A DNA stretch of 64,000 nucleotides from Arcticibacter svalbardensis MN12-7 (lineage in GTDB: Bacteria > Bacteroidota > Bacteroidia > Sphingobacteriales > Sphingobacteriaceae), in assembly GCF_000403135.1 (NCBI RefSeq), contig NZ_AQPN01000012.1, positions 22,789-86,788 on the forward strand, written 5' to 3'. The notes below the pieces were generated by a model. The model saw nothing but the letters and a program-made list of their open reading frames with translations. It was not told where the DNA came from and ran no database searches. This document shows positions 46,020-55,211 of the stretch, piece by piece; position 1 is the first letter of the stretch; each line of letters begins with the position of its first letter. The position numbers were made by a program, and so were the translations under genes.

Positions 46020-47117
46020 ATGGAAACGAATCAAAACGACACTCAAAGCCTTACTCCGTTAAAGCTTGATAAAGAGGGAAATGTCAATTTAACTGTTATC
46101 ACGCCGGAAGAAGAAAGTAAATATAAAGAGATCAATAAGTCGCTGGTGCCTTCTGATGTGAATTCTATTCTTAACTATGGGGTAGAAGCACAGAACTCAA
46201 TGGAGAAATACAGCAATGATTTTCTATCATCTGTTCGTACTCAGAATAATGGGGAAGTAGGAGGACTAATTAATGATTTGCTTGCAGAGCTTAATTATAT
46301 AGATGTAGATGAGCTGGAGCAAAGTGGTTTTAAATCATTTCTCTCCAAGATTCCCTTCCTTAAGAATTTGGTTGTGGATGCGAAGAAGCTTTTTCAGAAG
46401 TATGACCTGGTAGTCAATAACATTGATAAAATTGTCAATAAGGTAAAGGCAGGCCGATTAAATTCGATTAAGGACAATAGCTCATTGCAAACCATGTTTG
46501 ATAGCAATGTAGGTTATATTAAACAGATGGAAGATCTGATCGTATCGGGACAGCTGAAATACAATGAGTTGAATTTGAAGCTTGCCGAAATGGAAGGACG
46601 GTCTGCAGATTTTCAGGATTATGAAATTGCCGATTTACGCGACTTCATTAGCAGGCTGGATAAAAGACTGGCTGACATGAAGATTGTTCGTTTCATCATG
46701 CTGCAGTCGCTTGCTCAAATTAGAATAGTTCAGAATAACAATACCTCTATTGCTGAAAAGGCACAGTCTATTGTATCTACTACAATTCCGGTTTGGAAAA
46801 ATCAGTTGACTATTGCCGTTGCTTTGCAAAGACAGAAGGCGAATGTGGAGATGCAGAAAAAGATCTCTGATACAACGAATACGATCTTGCAGAAGAATGC
46901 CGATATGCTGAAGCAAAACAGTATTGATGTAGCCCGTGAAAATGAAAAAACAGTCGTTTCTATTGAAACGCTAAAGTTAACCACTCAATCGCTAATTGAA
47001 ACGTTAAGTGAAGTGAAGAAAATTCACGAAGAAGGAGAGAAAAGCAGAAGAGCTCTTGACGGCGAATTGAAAACACTTGAGGCAGAGCTAAAGAAGAACG
47101 TCACCCACGTGAATTAA
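46020..47117 (+). CDS. telA: Toxic anion resistance protein, TelA/KlaA family
   Basis: A 365-residue helical, coiled-coil-rich protein without a signal peptide. 'YGVEAQNSMEKYSNDFLSSVR', 'FKSFLSKIPFLKNLVVDAKKLFQKYDLVVNNIDKIVNKV' and 'IVSTTIPVWKNQLTIAVALQRQKANVEMQKKISDTTNTILQKNADMLKQNSIDVARENEKTVVSIETL' match the TelA family closely. TelA is a standard partner of TerD/TerC. Its mechanism is unknown. Nine nt from the next gene. Confidence 0.92.
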   Translation: METNQNDTQSLTPLKLDKEGNVNLTVITPEEESKYKEINKSLVPSDVNSILNYGVEAQNSMEKYSNDFLSSVRTQNNGEVGGLINDLLAELNYIDVDELEQSGFKSFLSKIPFLKNLVVDAKKLFQKYDLVVNNIDKIVNKVKAGRLNSIKDNSSLQTMFDSNVGYIKQMEDLIVSGQLKYNELNLKLAEMEGRSADFQDYEIADLRDFISRLDKRLADMKIVRFIMLQSLAQIRIVQNNNTSIAEKAQSIVSTTIPVWKNQLTIAVALQRQKANVEMQKKISDTTNTILQKNADMLKQNSIDVARENEKTVVSIETLKLTTQSLIETLSEVKKIHEEGEKSRRALDGELKTLEAELKKNVTHVN

Positions 47118-47126
47118 AGTTAACTA

Positions 47127-48089
47127 ATGGATGAACGGCGGATGAATATATTAAAGACTTCAAACGCAGAGATCAGCCGACTACAGCTGCTTTCTGCGTT
47201 TTTTGAAGATGAAATACTTTATAAGATCTATTTACGCAGCCAAGTGATCCATAATCTCTTTGCAAATAATGAAGAGCTGGAAATTGATAAACTGGATTTG
47301 TTTCATGTTCAGTTTACAGCCAGTTTAATAGAGCTCTTAAGAAAGATTAAAAAGAGTAATGAAAAGAATGTAAGTCTGCTTTATGATGAAATTCATCTGA
47401 ATAAGGAGCTGATCGAAAAACTAACGGGTACTGTCTTTACCGAGAAGAATTATAACCTAAACAAACAGCAGCAGGCGCTTAAAATCAATCAATCGTTAAG
47501 GAGATTATACCAGGTTCTATCTGACGGGACCAGTGAATTTCCTTTTGCCAAAAATATCAGCACATTTAGTGCCCGGTATTCGAAAGACTTTTATTCCGAT
47601 ATTTCCACCGAACAATTAAGCGAGCTGATTAATTACAATCCTAAAGATTTATATATCAATGAACATGCTGGTATTGAGCGGAAATTAATGGGTTTGCTGT
47701 GTAAGTATGATTTTAGAACGGAGTTCTTTCATGGTTTGAAAGCGGGACAACTGGTAATCGAATTATATAAGTTCATGGACGTAGACCGGCATTTTCTCTT
47801 CTTTCCGAGTCGGGATCTATTCCTGTTTTGCGATTTAAACACACTTTCGGGCATTGACTGGTCAAACAATATGTCCGGGAAGTCAAAGATGATTCAGGAG
47901 CTTTCTTATGAAAATGATAAACTGGAGAGTGATGCCGCATCTTTGAAGACTTATATGCCGGTACAAATCATCACCTTGCTGAAAGAGAACTATACCAAGA
48001 TCTCGGATATTGACTTTTTAAACCATCTGAATAACTTCGACGTACAGGCCAATATTTTAAAAGCGATGCTAAAGACCGATCTTTTTTAG
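47127..48089 (+). CDS. Unrecognised Ter-operon protein
   Basis: A 320-residue soluble, predominantly helical protein. Notable segments: 'RMNILKTSNAEISRLQLLSAFFEDEILYKIYLRSQVIHNLF', 'FPFAKNISTFSARYSKDFYSDISTEQLSELINYN' and 'DRHFLFFPSRDLFLFCDLNTLSGIDW'. I do not recognise a domain and see no catalytic motif. It lies between telA and terC with operon spacing (9 and 48 nt), so it is probably a lineage-specific component of this Ter system. Confidence 0.65.
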   Translation: MDERRMNILKTSNAEISRLQLLSAFFEDEILYKIYLRSQVIHNLFANNEELEIDKLDLFHVQFTASLIELLRKIKKSNEKNVSLLYDEIHLNKELIEKLTGTVFTEKNYNLNKQQQALKINQSLRRLYQVLSDGTSEFPFAKNISTFSARYSKDFYSDISTEQLSELINYNPKDLYINEHAGIERKLMGLLCKYDFRTEFFHGLKAGQLVIELYKFMDVDRHFLFFPSRDLFLFCDLNTLSGIDWSNNMSGKSKMIQELSYENDKLESDAASLKTYMPVQIITLLKENYTKISDIDFLNHLNNFDVQANILKAMLKTDLF

Positions 48090-48137
48090 CATTTTTGCAT
48101 ACATTTATGAATAACATTAAAATTTATATAATAAGTA

Positions 48138-49136
48138 ATGAATAATATGATCAATCACCCGGGCGTCATTGCAGGGTTTGTTATAGTTGTTTTAGTGATG
48201 TTGCTCCTAGATTTGGGTATTTTCAATAAGAATGCCCACGTAGTAAGTAGCAAAGAAGCATTAATCTGGTCTATCGTATGGATTTCACTATCCATGGGAT
48301 TTAGTGGGGTAATATATCATTTTGAAGGGTTTGAGAAGTTTACGCAATATCAATCTGCTTACTGGATTGAAAAAGCACTCTCTGTAGATAATTTGTTTGT
48401 CTTTATCATGGTTTTTGGGTTCTTTAATGTGCCGCGATACTTGCACCATAAAGTACTTTTCTGGGGTATCATAGGAGCATTGTTTTTTCGTGCCATCTTC
48501 ATATTTGCAGGTGTTGGTTTAATTAACCTAACTTATTTGCCTGAGATGAACTTATTTGGTTACGCTGTTAAATTAAATGTAGTAATGTTACTATTTGGTA
48601 TTTTTCTAATCTATGCCGGGATTAAATCAGGTACTGGTGGTGACGACGATGAGGAAGAAAAGGACTTTAGTAAGAGTGCAGGAGCACGAGTGATTTACAA
48701 GTTTTTTAAAGTCAGTAAGGAGTTTGATGGTGCTAACTTTTTTACTGTTGAGAATGGTATTAAGATTGCCACACCTTTATTGGTTGTAGTTGCTGTAATC
48801 GAGTTTACGGATATTCTGTTTGCAGTAGATTCAATACCTGCAATTTTTGCTATTGCTCCGGATGATCCGTTCATTTTATACACATCTAATATATTTGCCA
48901 TCTTAGGATTAAGAGCACTTTATTTTCTTTTGGCAAACTTTATCTATATGTTCAGCTTGCTGAAGTATGGCTTGGCTGTCATCTTAACCTTTATCGGTGT
49001 CAAGATGGTCATTGCACCTATATACCATATTTCATCCCCTTTATCGCTGTCTATCGTGGCAGGGGTATTAATTATATCGGTGATCGCTTCCTTGCTGATT
49101 ATTCCGAAGAAGGGACCAGAAGCTGAAGAAAAATAA
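48138..49136 (+). CDS. terC: TerC/Alx family integral membrane protein
   Basis: A 332-residue protein with about eight or nine TM helices. The opening 'LDLGIFNKNAHVVSSKEALIWSIVWISLSMGF', 'YWIEKALSVDNLFVFIMVFGFF' and 'VVVAVIEFTDILFAVDSIPAIFAIAPDDPFILYTSNIFAILGLRALYF' are the TerC/Alx signature with metal-binding Asp/Glu. E. coli Alx and related proteins export manganese. Here it is the last gene of the Ter operon and is followed by a bidirectional terminator. The ~35-nt region before it shows no room for a manganese riboswitch. Confidence 0.94.
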   Translation: MNNMINHPGVIAGFVIVVLVMLLLDLGIFNKNAHVVSSKEALIWSIVWISLSMGFSGVIYHFEGFEKFTQYQSAYWIEKALSVDNLFVFIMVFGFFNVPRYLHHKVLFWGIIGALFFRAIFIFAGVGLINLTYLPEMNLFGYAVKLNVVMLLFGIFLIYAGIKSGTGGDDDEEEKDFSKSAGARVIYKFFKVSKEFDGANFFTVENGIKIATPLLVVVAVIEFTDILFAVDSIPAIFAIAPDDPFILYTSNIFAILGLRALYFLLANFIYMFSLLKYGLAVILTFIGVKMVIAPIYHISSPLSLSIVAGVLIISVIASLLIIPKKGPEAEEK

Positions 49137-49151
49137 TTATTGAGCGTTTAT

Positions 49152-49193
49152 AAAAAAGGTCTGCATCTTTGTAAGGATGCAGACCTTTTTTTT
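49152..49193. terminator. Strong bidirectional terminator between the converging operons
   Basis: GGTCTGCATC (49158-49167) and GATGCAGACC (49176-49185) are flanked by A6 on the left and T8 on the right, so both strands have a stem followed by a U-run. It separates the Ter operon from the minus-strand polyphosphate operon. Confidence 0.95.
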
Positions 49194-49205
49194 GTCTGGT
49201 GTTTG

Positions 49206-51536
49206 CTAATAAACAACACCCACTCGTAATGCTTTCAATCCGTTAACTCCTTGTAATTCCTCCAGTTCAAGCTCTTCCACCTCGTTATTCAGTATATGCT
49301 GTCCCTGCAGGTAATGGATGTAATCCCTGTATTCTTCTGCGTCGCGCTGATTGAAATAAACCAAAGCTATTTTGTCGGGTTGAGTCAATCGTTCGCCTGT
49401 TTGTTTCACATGTACTTTATCAATCCGCTTTTTAATAATTTGATACCTGATATTATAAGTACCCTCTACATCAAAGCGACGTTCGTCATTTCGAAAGCTG
49501 ATATCGATGGCGTTTGCATTGATATAGATCAGTTGAGTCGTGTGCATGGCTACTGACATTTGAGGAAGCAGACTTCTGGTGAGCTTAGCGATTCCCGCCA
49601 TTGCACTGAGTTGTTGTAACCGAATGTTTTTAAGGAATAACGAATCATAAGGTTGATCGGGTGCTATGGATTGCCCAATGTAAATATCATATTCAACCCC
49701 ATCTGTTCTGAATTTTTCAAAATAACAGGGGTAGGTATCCCACATCTCCTGACTTAAACATTCCAGATAGCTGTTTATAGAGGTATTAATGGTTTGCAAT
49801 GATAATTCTAAAGACCTTCTGTTGGCAAAAGCTTCTCCTGTTAAGGCATCCGTAGCCTGGTCATATAAGGCTATTATTTCACGCGTCTTTACATTGGATT
49901 GTCTGAAATGCTGTAAAAACGAATCCACTTCTATTTCAAGGAAATCTTTCATCCTGACTTGTAAATCGTCAATGAGTTCAGTTTCCAGGGATGCTAGCAT
50001 ATTTTGGCACTTAAATATGATGCCGTTTACTAATGTTAGGTGAACGGTACTTCCTAAACTTTCAAGGGTTTGAATAAGCAATCCAAACTGAACTTTTAAG
50101 TCATCTGATAATGCTCTGTTTCGCTCTAGTGTTGAATTGCGAATATCAATAGCACCATAAAGTGGATTAACATTCTCAAACCGGATTACACCAATTTCAG
50201 GCTTGGGTTCATTTGCACGACTATTCCGTAGATATTCCCACGCTACTTCATTAAATTTCCATTGTACAGAAGGCTGCAAGGGAGTAAACTTATCTTTGAT
50301 GATACTTTCTATTTTGCTGTTAACGGTATCGCTGAAATTCTTCAGAAACTGAGCGATTAAAGGGGACGCAGTCTCCAGTCTGGCCAATACATTTTCATTA
50401 ATCATGTTTTCCAAAGGGGAAGACATTTCAATGATGCCGACAGTTTGTTTATTAAAGGTAATTGGTAGAATAGCGTAGGATAGGGTTCCTGTTTCCTTTA
50501 TATCTGTAATCAGCTTAAACTTTTCTGGATTAAAGCTTTCTTCCGCACCTGAGAATAGCAACATGGGTTTATCCAGGTACATCTGGGCAAGCTCCAGGAT
50601 TTTTTCATTACCCAATTGCTTTTTCATCATCAGGTCAACTATAATACTTCCATGGATATTCTGAAAATCAAATACCAACTTGTTATTCACCTTCATTAAT
50701 GGAAGCAGTGTCAATGAGATATTAGGATTACCGATCAGGTTTTTTAAAGATTGTTTCAGTAACAGGTGATAGCTCTCATCTTCATAAGAAGTATGATTGA
50801 TGATGATAGTTTTAATATCTTCTAAAGATTGTTCAATGGTTACATCAGTGATCGTGATAATCGAAAATCCTTCAAAGATAAAATTCTTAAGCGGAAGGAC
50901 ATCATATAGGAGCTCCCATGTGGTATCCGCTGTAAGGTTTTCCCTGATTCGCTCGAAATTTAAGGTAGGTAACTCAACCTTATGCGTTAGTTTAACAAAG
51001 CGGTTATCTATATGAACCCGGTAGTATTTGGGAAGTCCTGTTTTTTTATCCGTTAGCGGACGCACAAAGCTGTTCTTTCCCAGTGGATCAAATCCATAAA
51101 GTCTTTCCATGATCAGCGAATAGGCGATCTCTGGTTTTTTGTGCTTATTCTCCTCTGTAGAAAAGGCATCACGAACGGTTCTACATTGCTCTTGTTGCAT
51201 TAAATCAAACAGCGCATCCGTTCCGTAGAATAATATGGGCGACATGGGAAGTGCCAATGACCAGTACGTCAGGCGTTCATCTGCTAATGGTGACACGAGC
51301 AGCGTATAAAGCAAAGTCAGCTCCTCTTTGAATTGATCTAAGGTATGTGGATCTATCTGACCATGTAAGGCTGCATTGGATTCAAACTTCTCTAATACAA
51401 ATAAAAAAAAGCTTTTTTTACCTGAGCTTTCCTGAGCAATTCTTTCTTTTAAAAAGGTGATGAAATGGTCGAAAGATAAAATCGACTTAAACTCATCTTT
51501 AAGTAACTCATCGATATTTAAAACTCTTGCTTGCAT
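49206..51536 (-). CDS. Large GAF-domain protein
   Basis: A 776-residue cytosolic protein. A helical N-terminal part (~1-170) is followed by a region of unknown fold and a GAF-like domain (~310-410, 'LSYAILPITFNKQTVGIIEMSSPLEN...LETASPLIAQFL'). At about residue 455 comes 'PLYGAIDIRNSTLERNRALSDDL', which superficially resembles the metal-binding strand of class III nucleotide cyclases, but the matching second Asp region is not seen, so I do not call a cyclase. Last gene of the five-gene minus-strand operon, 31 nt after the phosphoesterase-barrel gene. Function unknown, probably signalling. Confidence 0.7.
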   Translation of the reverse strand: MQARVLNIDELLKDEFKSILSFDHFITFLKERIAQESSGKKSFFLFVLEKFESNAALHGQIDPHTLDQFKEELTLLYTLLVSPLADERLTYWSLALPMSPILFYGTDALFDLMQQEQCRTVRDAFSTEENKHKKPEIAYSLIMERLYGFDPLGKNSFVRPLTDKKTGLPKYYRVHIDNRFVKLTHKVELPTLNFERIRENLTADTTWELLYDVLPLKNFIFEGFSIITITDVTIEQSLEDIKTIIINHTSYEDESYHLLLKQSLKNLIGNPNISLTLLPLMKVNNKLVFDFQNIHGSIIVDLMMKKQLGNEKILELAQMYLDKPMLLFSGAEESFNPEKFKLITDIKETGTLSYAILPITFNKQTVGIIEMSSPLENMINENVLARLETASPLIAQFLKNFSDTVNSKIESIIKDKFTPLQPSVQWKFNEVAWEYLRNSRANEPKPEIGVIRFENVNPLYGAIDIRNSTLERNRALSDDLKVQFGLLIQTLESLGSTVHLTLVNGIIFKCQNMLASLETELIDDLQVRMKDFLEIEVDSFLQHFRQSNVKTREIIALYDQATDALTGEAFANRRSLELSLQTINTSINSYLECLSQEMWDTYPCYFEKFRTDGVEYDIYIGQSIAPDQPYDSLFLKNIRLQQLSAMAGIAKLTRSLLPQMSVAMHTTQLIYINANAIDISFRNDERRFDVEGTYNIRYQIIKKRIDKVHVKQTGERLTQPDKIALVYFNQRDAEEYRDYIHYLQGQHILNNEVEELELEELQGVNGLKALRVGVVY

Positions 51537-51567
51537 AATTTTAATTTAAAGCGGGTTTTCTTTTGTT

Positions 51568-54500
51568 TTAAAAACGGAATCCCAATGTAAAATAGGGGAG
51601 CCAACCCTCTTTAGAATGTCCGGCTACCACCTGAAATACCGTAAGCTGTGCTGGCATATAAAATAAACCACCACCATAACCCTGATGTATAGTGGAGGTG
51701 TTATTTTCTTTCGTCCACACTTTGCCTGCGTCATAAAAGCCAATCAGTCCAAACTGGCCTGGAAGGATATAACTCCCTACCTGCGCCAATTTAATCCGGG
51801 CTTCCAGATTATTAAATAGAACGTGCTGTCCAGCAAAACGGTATTGGCGAAAACCGCGTAAGTTTTCATGACCTCCAAGGAAAGCGGACTGGTAAAATGC
51901 AGGTTTGCCAAATGTAGTTACTCCTCCTAATCTTTCGGCTATAACAAGCTTAGATTGTTTACCTATACTTTGGTAAATAGCCATCTCCGGCGACAGTTGA
52001 ATGTAATTTTTAGAATCGCTATTCAATCCGGCATAACCTGTTGCTCTTAGCTGAATGTACCCGCCTGATGTAGGGAATAATTTATTATCACGATTGTCTT
52101 TTAGAAACGCTGCAGTGATGCCAGCGAATAACTTGTCCTTATCAACGGTCAGACTATCATAGGAGCCTATTTGTGAAGGGTTCATGATCAATCTTCCTTC
52201 ATTTTCGTTAGGGGAGAAATGGTAGTATTGCAAAGAAGGGCCTATAGCGATATAGGATTGTTTATCAAAGCGCCACCTCAGCGCAGGGTCAAGCTGGTAG
52301 ACGCTGAAACGGGAATGGTAAAACTTTTCCAATGGGCCTTTATGATCGAACAGGGTGTTGTTTCCAAGTCCGAAGAAGTTCTGCGTATTAGGAGAAAAGG
52401 CCTTTGCTTCAAGTGTAAAGTCTGCTTTATCGAGCGCCTGAATCCATTCTCCTTTATATTTTACCCGAAATGCTCCGGTCTTGAACGAGGCCATACCCTG
52501 CAGCTGATGGGAGGAAGTATATGGCGATTTTCGGAACCCTTCCTGTCGGATATACCGAAAGCCGCCACCTAAGAGTACGCCGTCATCGTCATTAAAGCCC
52601 ATGGTAATGATAGGCACGGTCACATTGTACAAGTTTACAGGGACAAAAGCCGTATTGGTGCTGTCGTTGGATACCTGTTTTTTCAGCTGCTCTGTTTTCC
52701 CGTAAAATGAGTTATGATCTGTTTTTGTATAGAGCTTGATTTTTTGTTTGGATTCTTCTACATGAAAGGATTTAGTACCATTACCTGCAATCAGCCTGAT
52801 TTTAATAGCCTTGTTTTTGGTATTAATCAGCACACTATCATTGCCCTCTCCGGTATAGATCCTGATCTCTTTAGTCAATCGCGAATCGTACACTTTATCC
52901 ATCAGCGTATCCCGCAGTTCTCCTTCTTTATTGATTTTTAAAACCTGTACCCTAAGGGAATGCATAGGAGCATCGGTTACCTCGATCAATTCATTTTTAT
53001 CGCTGGTATGAAGATCTACTATTTTATTGATGAATGTATAATAGGCATCCATTGCCTCTGGGATTTGATCACGCCGTTTTTGGAATGATTTCAAGAGCTC
53101 ATCGTGTCTTAATTTATAGGATGCTTCAGGAAGTTTGCTCAGTGCATCCTCTAGTACACGATCTGTTATTTTCGAAGTAAAATCAATTACCTGGATCATC
53201 CATTCTTTATGACTAAATTGAGAGGCGGGGTGGGCATTCAGAAACCTGGATTTGAATAACGTATACTGCGGTTTTTTAAGATCCGATTCAAAGCCCTGCA
53301 AAGCAGGTAAAGCCCATTCTCGGGAAGCAAGATAAGGGAAAAATCCTTTTGTTAACCGTAATACCTGATCCCGATCTCTCGGGATAGCCACATAAAACTT
53401 ATTGTTATCCTTACTTGTGTTCTTCCATCGCCACTGATCTTCATGGCGGTCCCAATCATTCATCAGCAAATCAAGCATTCTTGCTCTTAAAAATTCCTTA
53501 GCGTCATAACTGTTGTCATTGTCGCGTTGCAGATTTTTTATCATTTTGATGGAATTGTCTGACTTGCCAAGGGGTTCTCTTTCTTCCAGGAGGACTAGCG
53601 TATGCTCAAAAGCATGGCTATAAACGTTGAGAGCAGGATCAGGAACGATGACGCCGATAAAGGGATTGGCATGAGGCACTTGTACCGCATCAGCGAGAGG
53701 AGGGACTATCAAGGCCGAGTAGGGATGCTGCGAACTGGTGGCATCATCTAACCAGTCACGGGCAAAGATTTGCTGCAATTCAGGCGGCAGGAGAGCATCT
53801 GGGTTTTTATTGACACTTCTGATCACCCATTCCTTTTCGCTTGGATCAGCAAGTCTTAAAGAGGTCGATTGCATGCCTCCTCCCCGTTGTAATGGTTTAA
53901 GTCCACCTGCTATTTCAGAGATTCGGATGAGCGGAAGGGTTTCCTGAGCTGCCCATTCTTTCCTGAATCCTTCTCCAAATAAGTTAAGGTGCAGGGAGCT
54001 GACTTGATTATAGGCCGGATTGGCTGCTATGGAAATACTGTCTCCTTTGGTAATCGAAGTGCTCACAGGTAAAGTCTCCGTATATGGGTTTGTATAAGTA
54101 TAAGCCTCCTTAATTACTTTGTTGGAATAGGTGTAAAAGGTAAACTTTACACTTTTATCGAGAAGCAGATCGGCAGTTACAAAGCCTTGCGTCGCATCTG
54201 CGTATCGGGAATATTTTCCTTTTTTTGCAAAGGAATGTTTAGCTCCCGCACCGCTTACTACCTGCAGTCTTTGCGGGTTTTTAATGAGCTGGAGACCATG
54301 TTCATGTCCTGCTACATAGGTCAGGTTAGGGAATCCCTCAAATACATGGTCTACTTCCCTAATCATATGCTGATATAGGGGATGATGCATATCCTCGGGA
54401 TTGAGGAAAATGCTGCTTCTTAAAAGGGGATAGAGCGAACCGATTACAGGTAAAGGGATATAGAGGTTTTTATTAATTGCGGTCAGTGGAAACAGATGGT

Positions 54501-55176
54501 CTTTCCAATTATAATAACCGCCATGCGTACCATAAGATGCGAAAGGATGATGCCCTGCCAGTAAGATCACCTTATCCCTGTTTTTATAAAATAAGGAATC
54601 CAGCTGTTCAATGATTTCCGCTTCATTGTCGCAGTTACAATCGGCATTTGTCTTATCGTGTGTAAATAACCACCATTCACTGTCGTAGGCAATAATGACC
54701 ATGTTACTGGAGATCGGTATTTCTACAGGATCTGGACAGCCATTTGCTGGTACAAGCTTCAATAAAGGATCATTTTGGGAATCAAGGAATTGCCATTGCG
54801 CTTTAATTTTAGCTAATCCCAATTCAGCCATCCTGTCCCAGTCATGGTTTCCTGGTACAAAATAAACGGGAGCACCTTTTGCCCGCATGGGCTCATACTG
54901 GGAACGGAGGATCTGTCGGGTGCTTTCCTGTTCCGGGCTACCTTCAAGTCCAATACCTCGCGGATAGATATTATCCCCCAGGTATATCACCGTAGTTTTT
55001 CCGCTTAGGATGTGATTAGCCGCATAAGGAATCACTGTTTCCTGTTCGTAGTTGATTTCCCCGGCGTCCCCTATAAAAATCACACGCTGAACGATGCTGT
55101 CCTGGGCAGCTGCAGATTTAAAAAAACAACTGCAAATGAAGAAGAAAACAAGGTAGCGCTTTTTATATCTTTTCAT
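51568..55176 (-). CDS. Calcineurin-like phosphoesterase fused to an Omp85/BamA-like outer-membrane barrel
   Basis: A 1202-residue exported protein. Signal ~1-25 ('FFFICSCFFKSAAAQ'). The metallophosphoesterase domain (~28-380) carries all motifs: 'IFIGDAGE', 'IYLGDNIYPRG', 'PGNHDWDRM', 'LLAGHHPFASYGTHGG' and 'VAGHEHGLQLI'. A middle region (~400-830) of unknown fold follows. The C-terminal ~350 residues form a barrel with 'AFLGGHENLRGFRQYRFAG' (the Omp85 RGF motif) and a final aromatic 'FTLGFRF'. This implies a phosphatase displayed at the outer membrane, possibly in the periplasm or outside. Third and largest product of the operon. Confidence 0.88.
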   Translation of the reverse strand: MKRYKKRYLVFFFICSCFFKSAAAQDSIVQRVIFIGDAGEINYEQETVIPYAANHILSGKTTVIYLGDNIYPRGIGLEGSPEQESTRQILRSQYEPMRAKGAPVYFVPGNHDWDRMAELGLAKIKAQWQFLDSQNDPLLKLVPANGCPDPVEIPISSNMVIIAYDSEWWLFTHDKTNADCNCDNEAEIIEQLDSLFYKNRDKVILLAGHHPFASYGTHGGYYNWKDHLFPLTAINKNLYIPLPVIGSLYPLLRSSIFLNPEDMHHPLYQHMIREVDHVFEGFPNLTYVAGHEHGLQLIKNPQRLQVVSGAGAKHSFAKKGKYSRYADATQGFVTADLLLDKSVKFTFYTYSNKVIKEAYTYTNPYTETLPVSTSITKGDSISIAANPAYNQVSSLHLNLFGEGFRKEWAAQETLPLIRISEIAGGLKPLQRGGGMQSTSLRLADPSEKEWVIRSVNKNPDALLPPELQQIFARDWLDDATSSQHPYSALIVPPLADAVQVPHANPFIGVIVPDPALNVYSHAFEHTLVLLEEREPLGKSDNSIKMIKNLQRDNDNSYDAKEFLRARMLDLLMNDWDRHEDQWRWKNTSKDNNKFYVAIPRDRDQVLRLTKGFFPYLASREWALPALQGFESDLKKPQYTLFKSRFLNAHPASQFSHKEWMIQVIDFTSKITDRVLEDALSKLPEASYKLRHDELLKSFQKRRDQIPEAMDAYYTFINKIVDLHTSDKNELIEVTDAPMHSLRVQVLKINKEGELRDTLMDKVYDSRLTKEIRIYTGEGNDSVLINTKNKAIKIRLIAGNGTKSFHVEESKQKIKLYTKTDHNSFYGKTEQLKKQVSNDSTNTAFVPVNLYNVTVPIITMGFNDDDGVLLGGGFRYIRQEGFRKSPYTSSHQLQGMASFKTGAFRVKYKGEWIQALDKADFTLEAKAFSPNTQNFFGLGNNTLFDHKGPLEKFYHSRFSVYQLDPALRWRFDKQSYIAIGPSLQYYHFSPNENEGRLIMNPSQIGSYDSLTVDKDKLFAGITAAFLKDNRDNKLFPTSGGYIQLRATGYAGLNSDSKNYIQLSPEMAIYQSIGKQSKLVIAERLGGVTTFGKPAFYQSAFLGGHENLRGFRQYRFAGQHVLFNNLEARIKLAQVGSYILPGQFGLIGFYDAGKVWTKENNTSTIHQGYGGGLFYMPAQLTVFQVVAGHSKEGWLPYFTLGFRF

Positions 55177-55211
55177 CGGTTTTGCTGTGTTTAAATGAAC
55201 CCTTAACCTTT

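Noticed and set aside
48090..48137. Manganese riboswitch (yybP-ykoY) before terC
   Set aside because: The gap is only 48 nt and shows no fitting paired structure.
43288..49136. Acquired tellurite-resistance island
   Set aside because: No mobile genes, atypical codon use or island boundaries were seen; TerD/TerC/TelA are widespread chromosomal stress genes.
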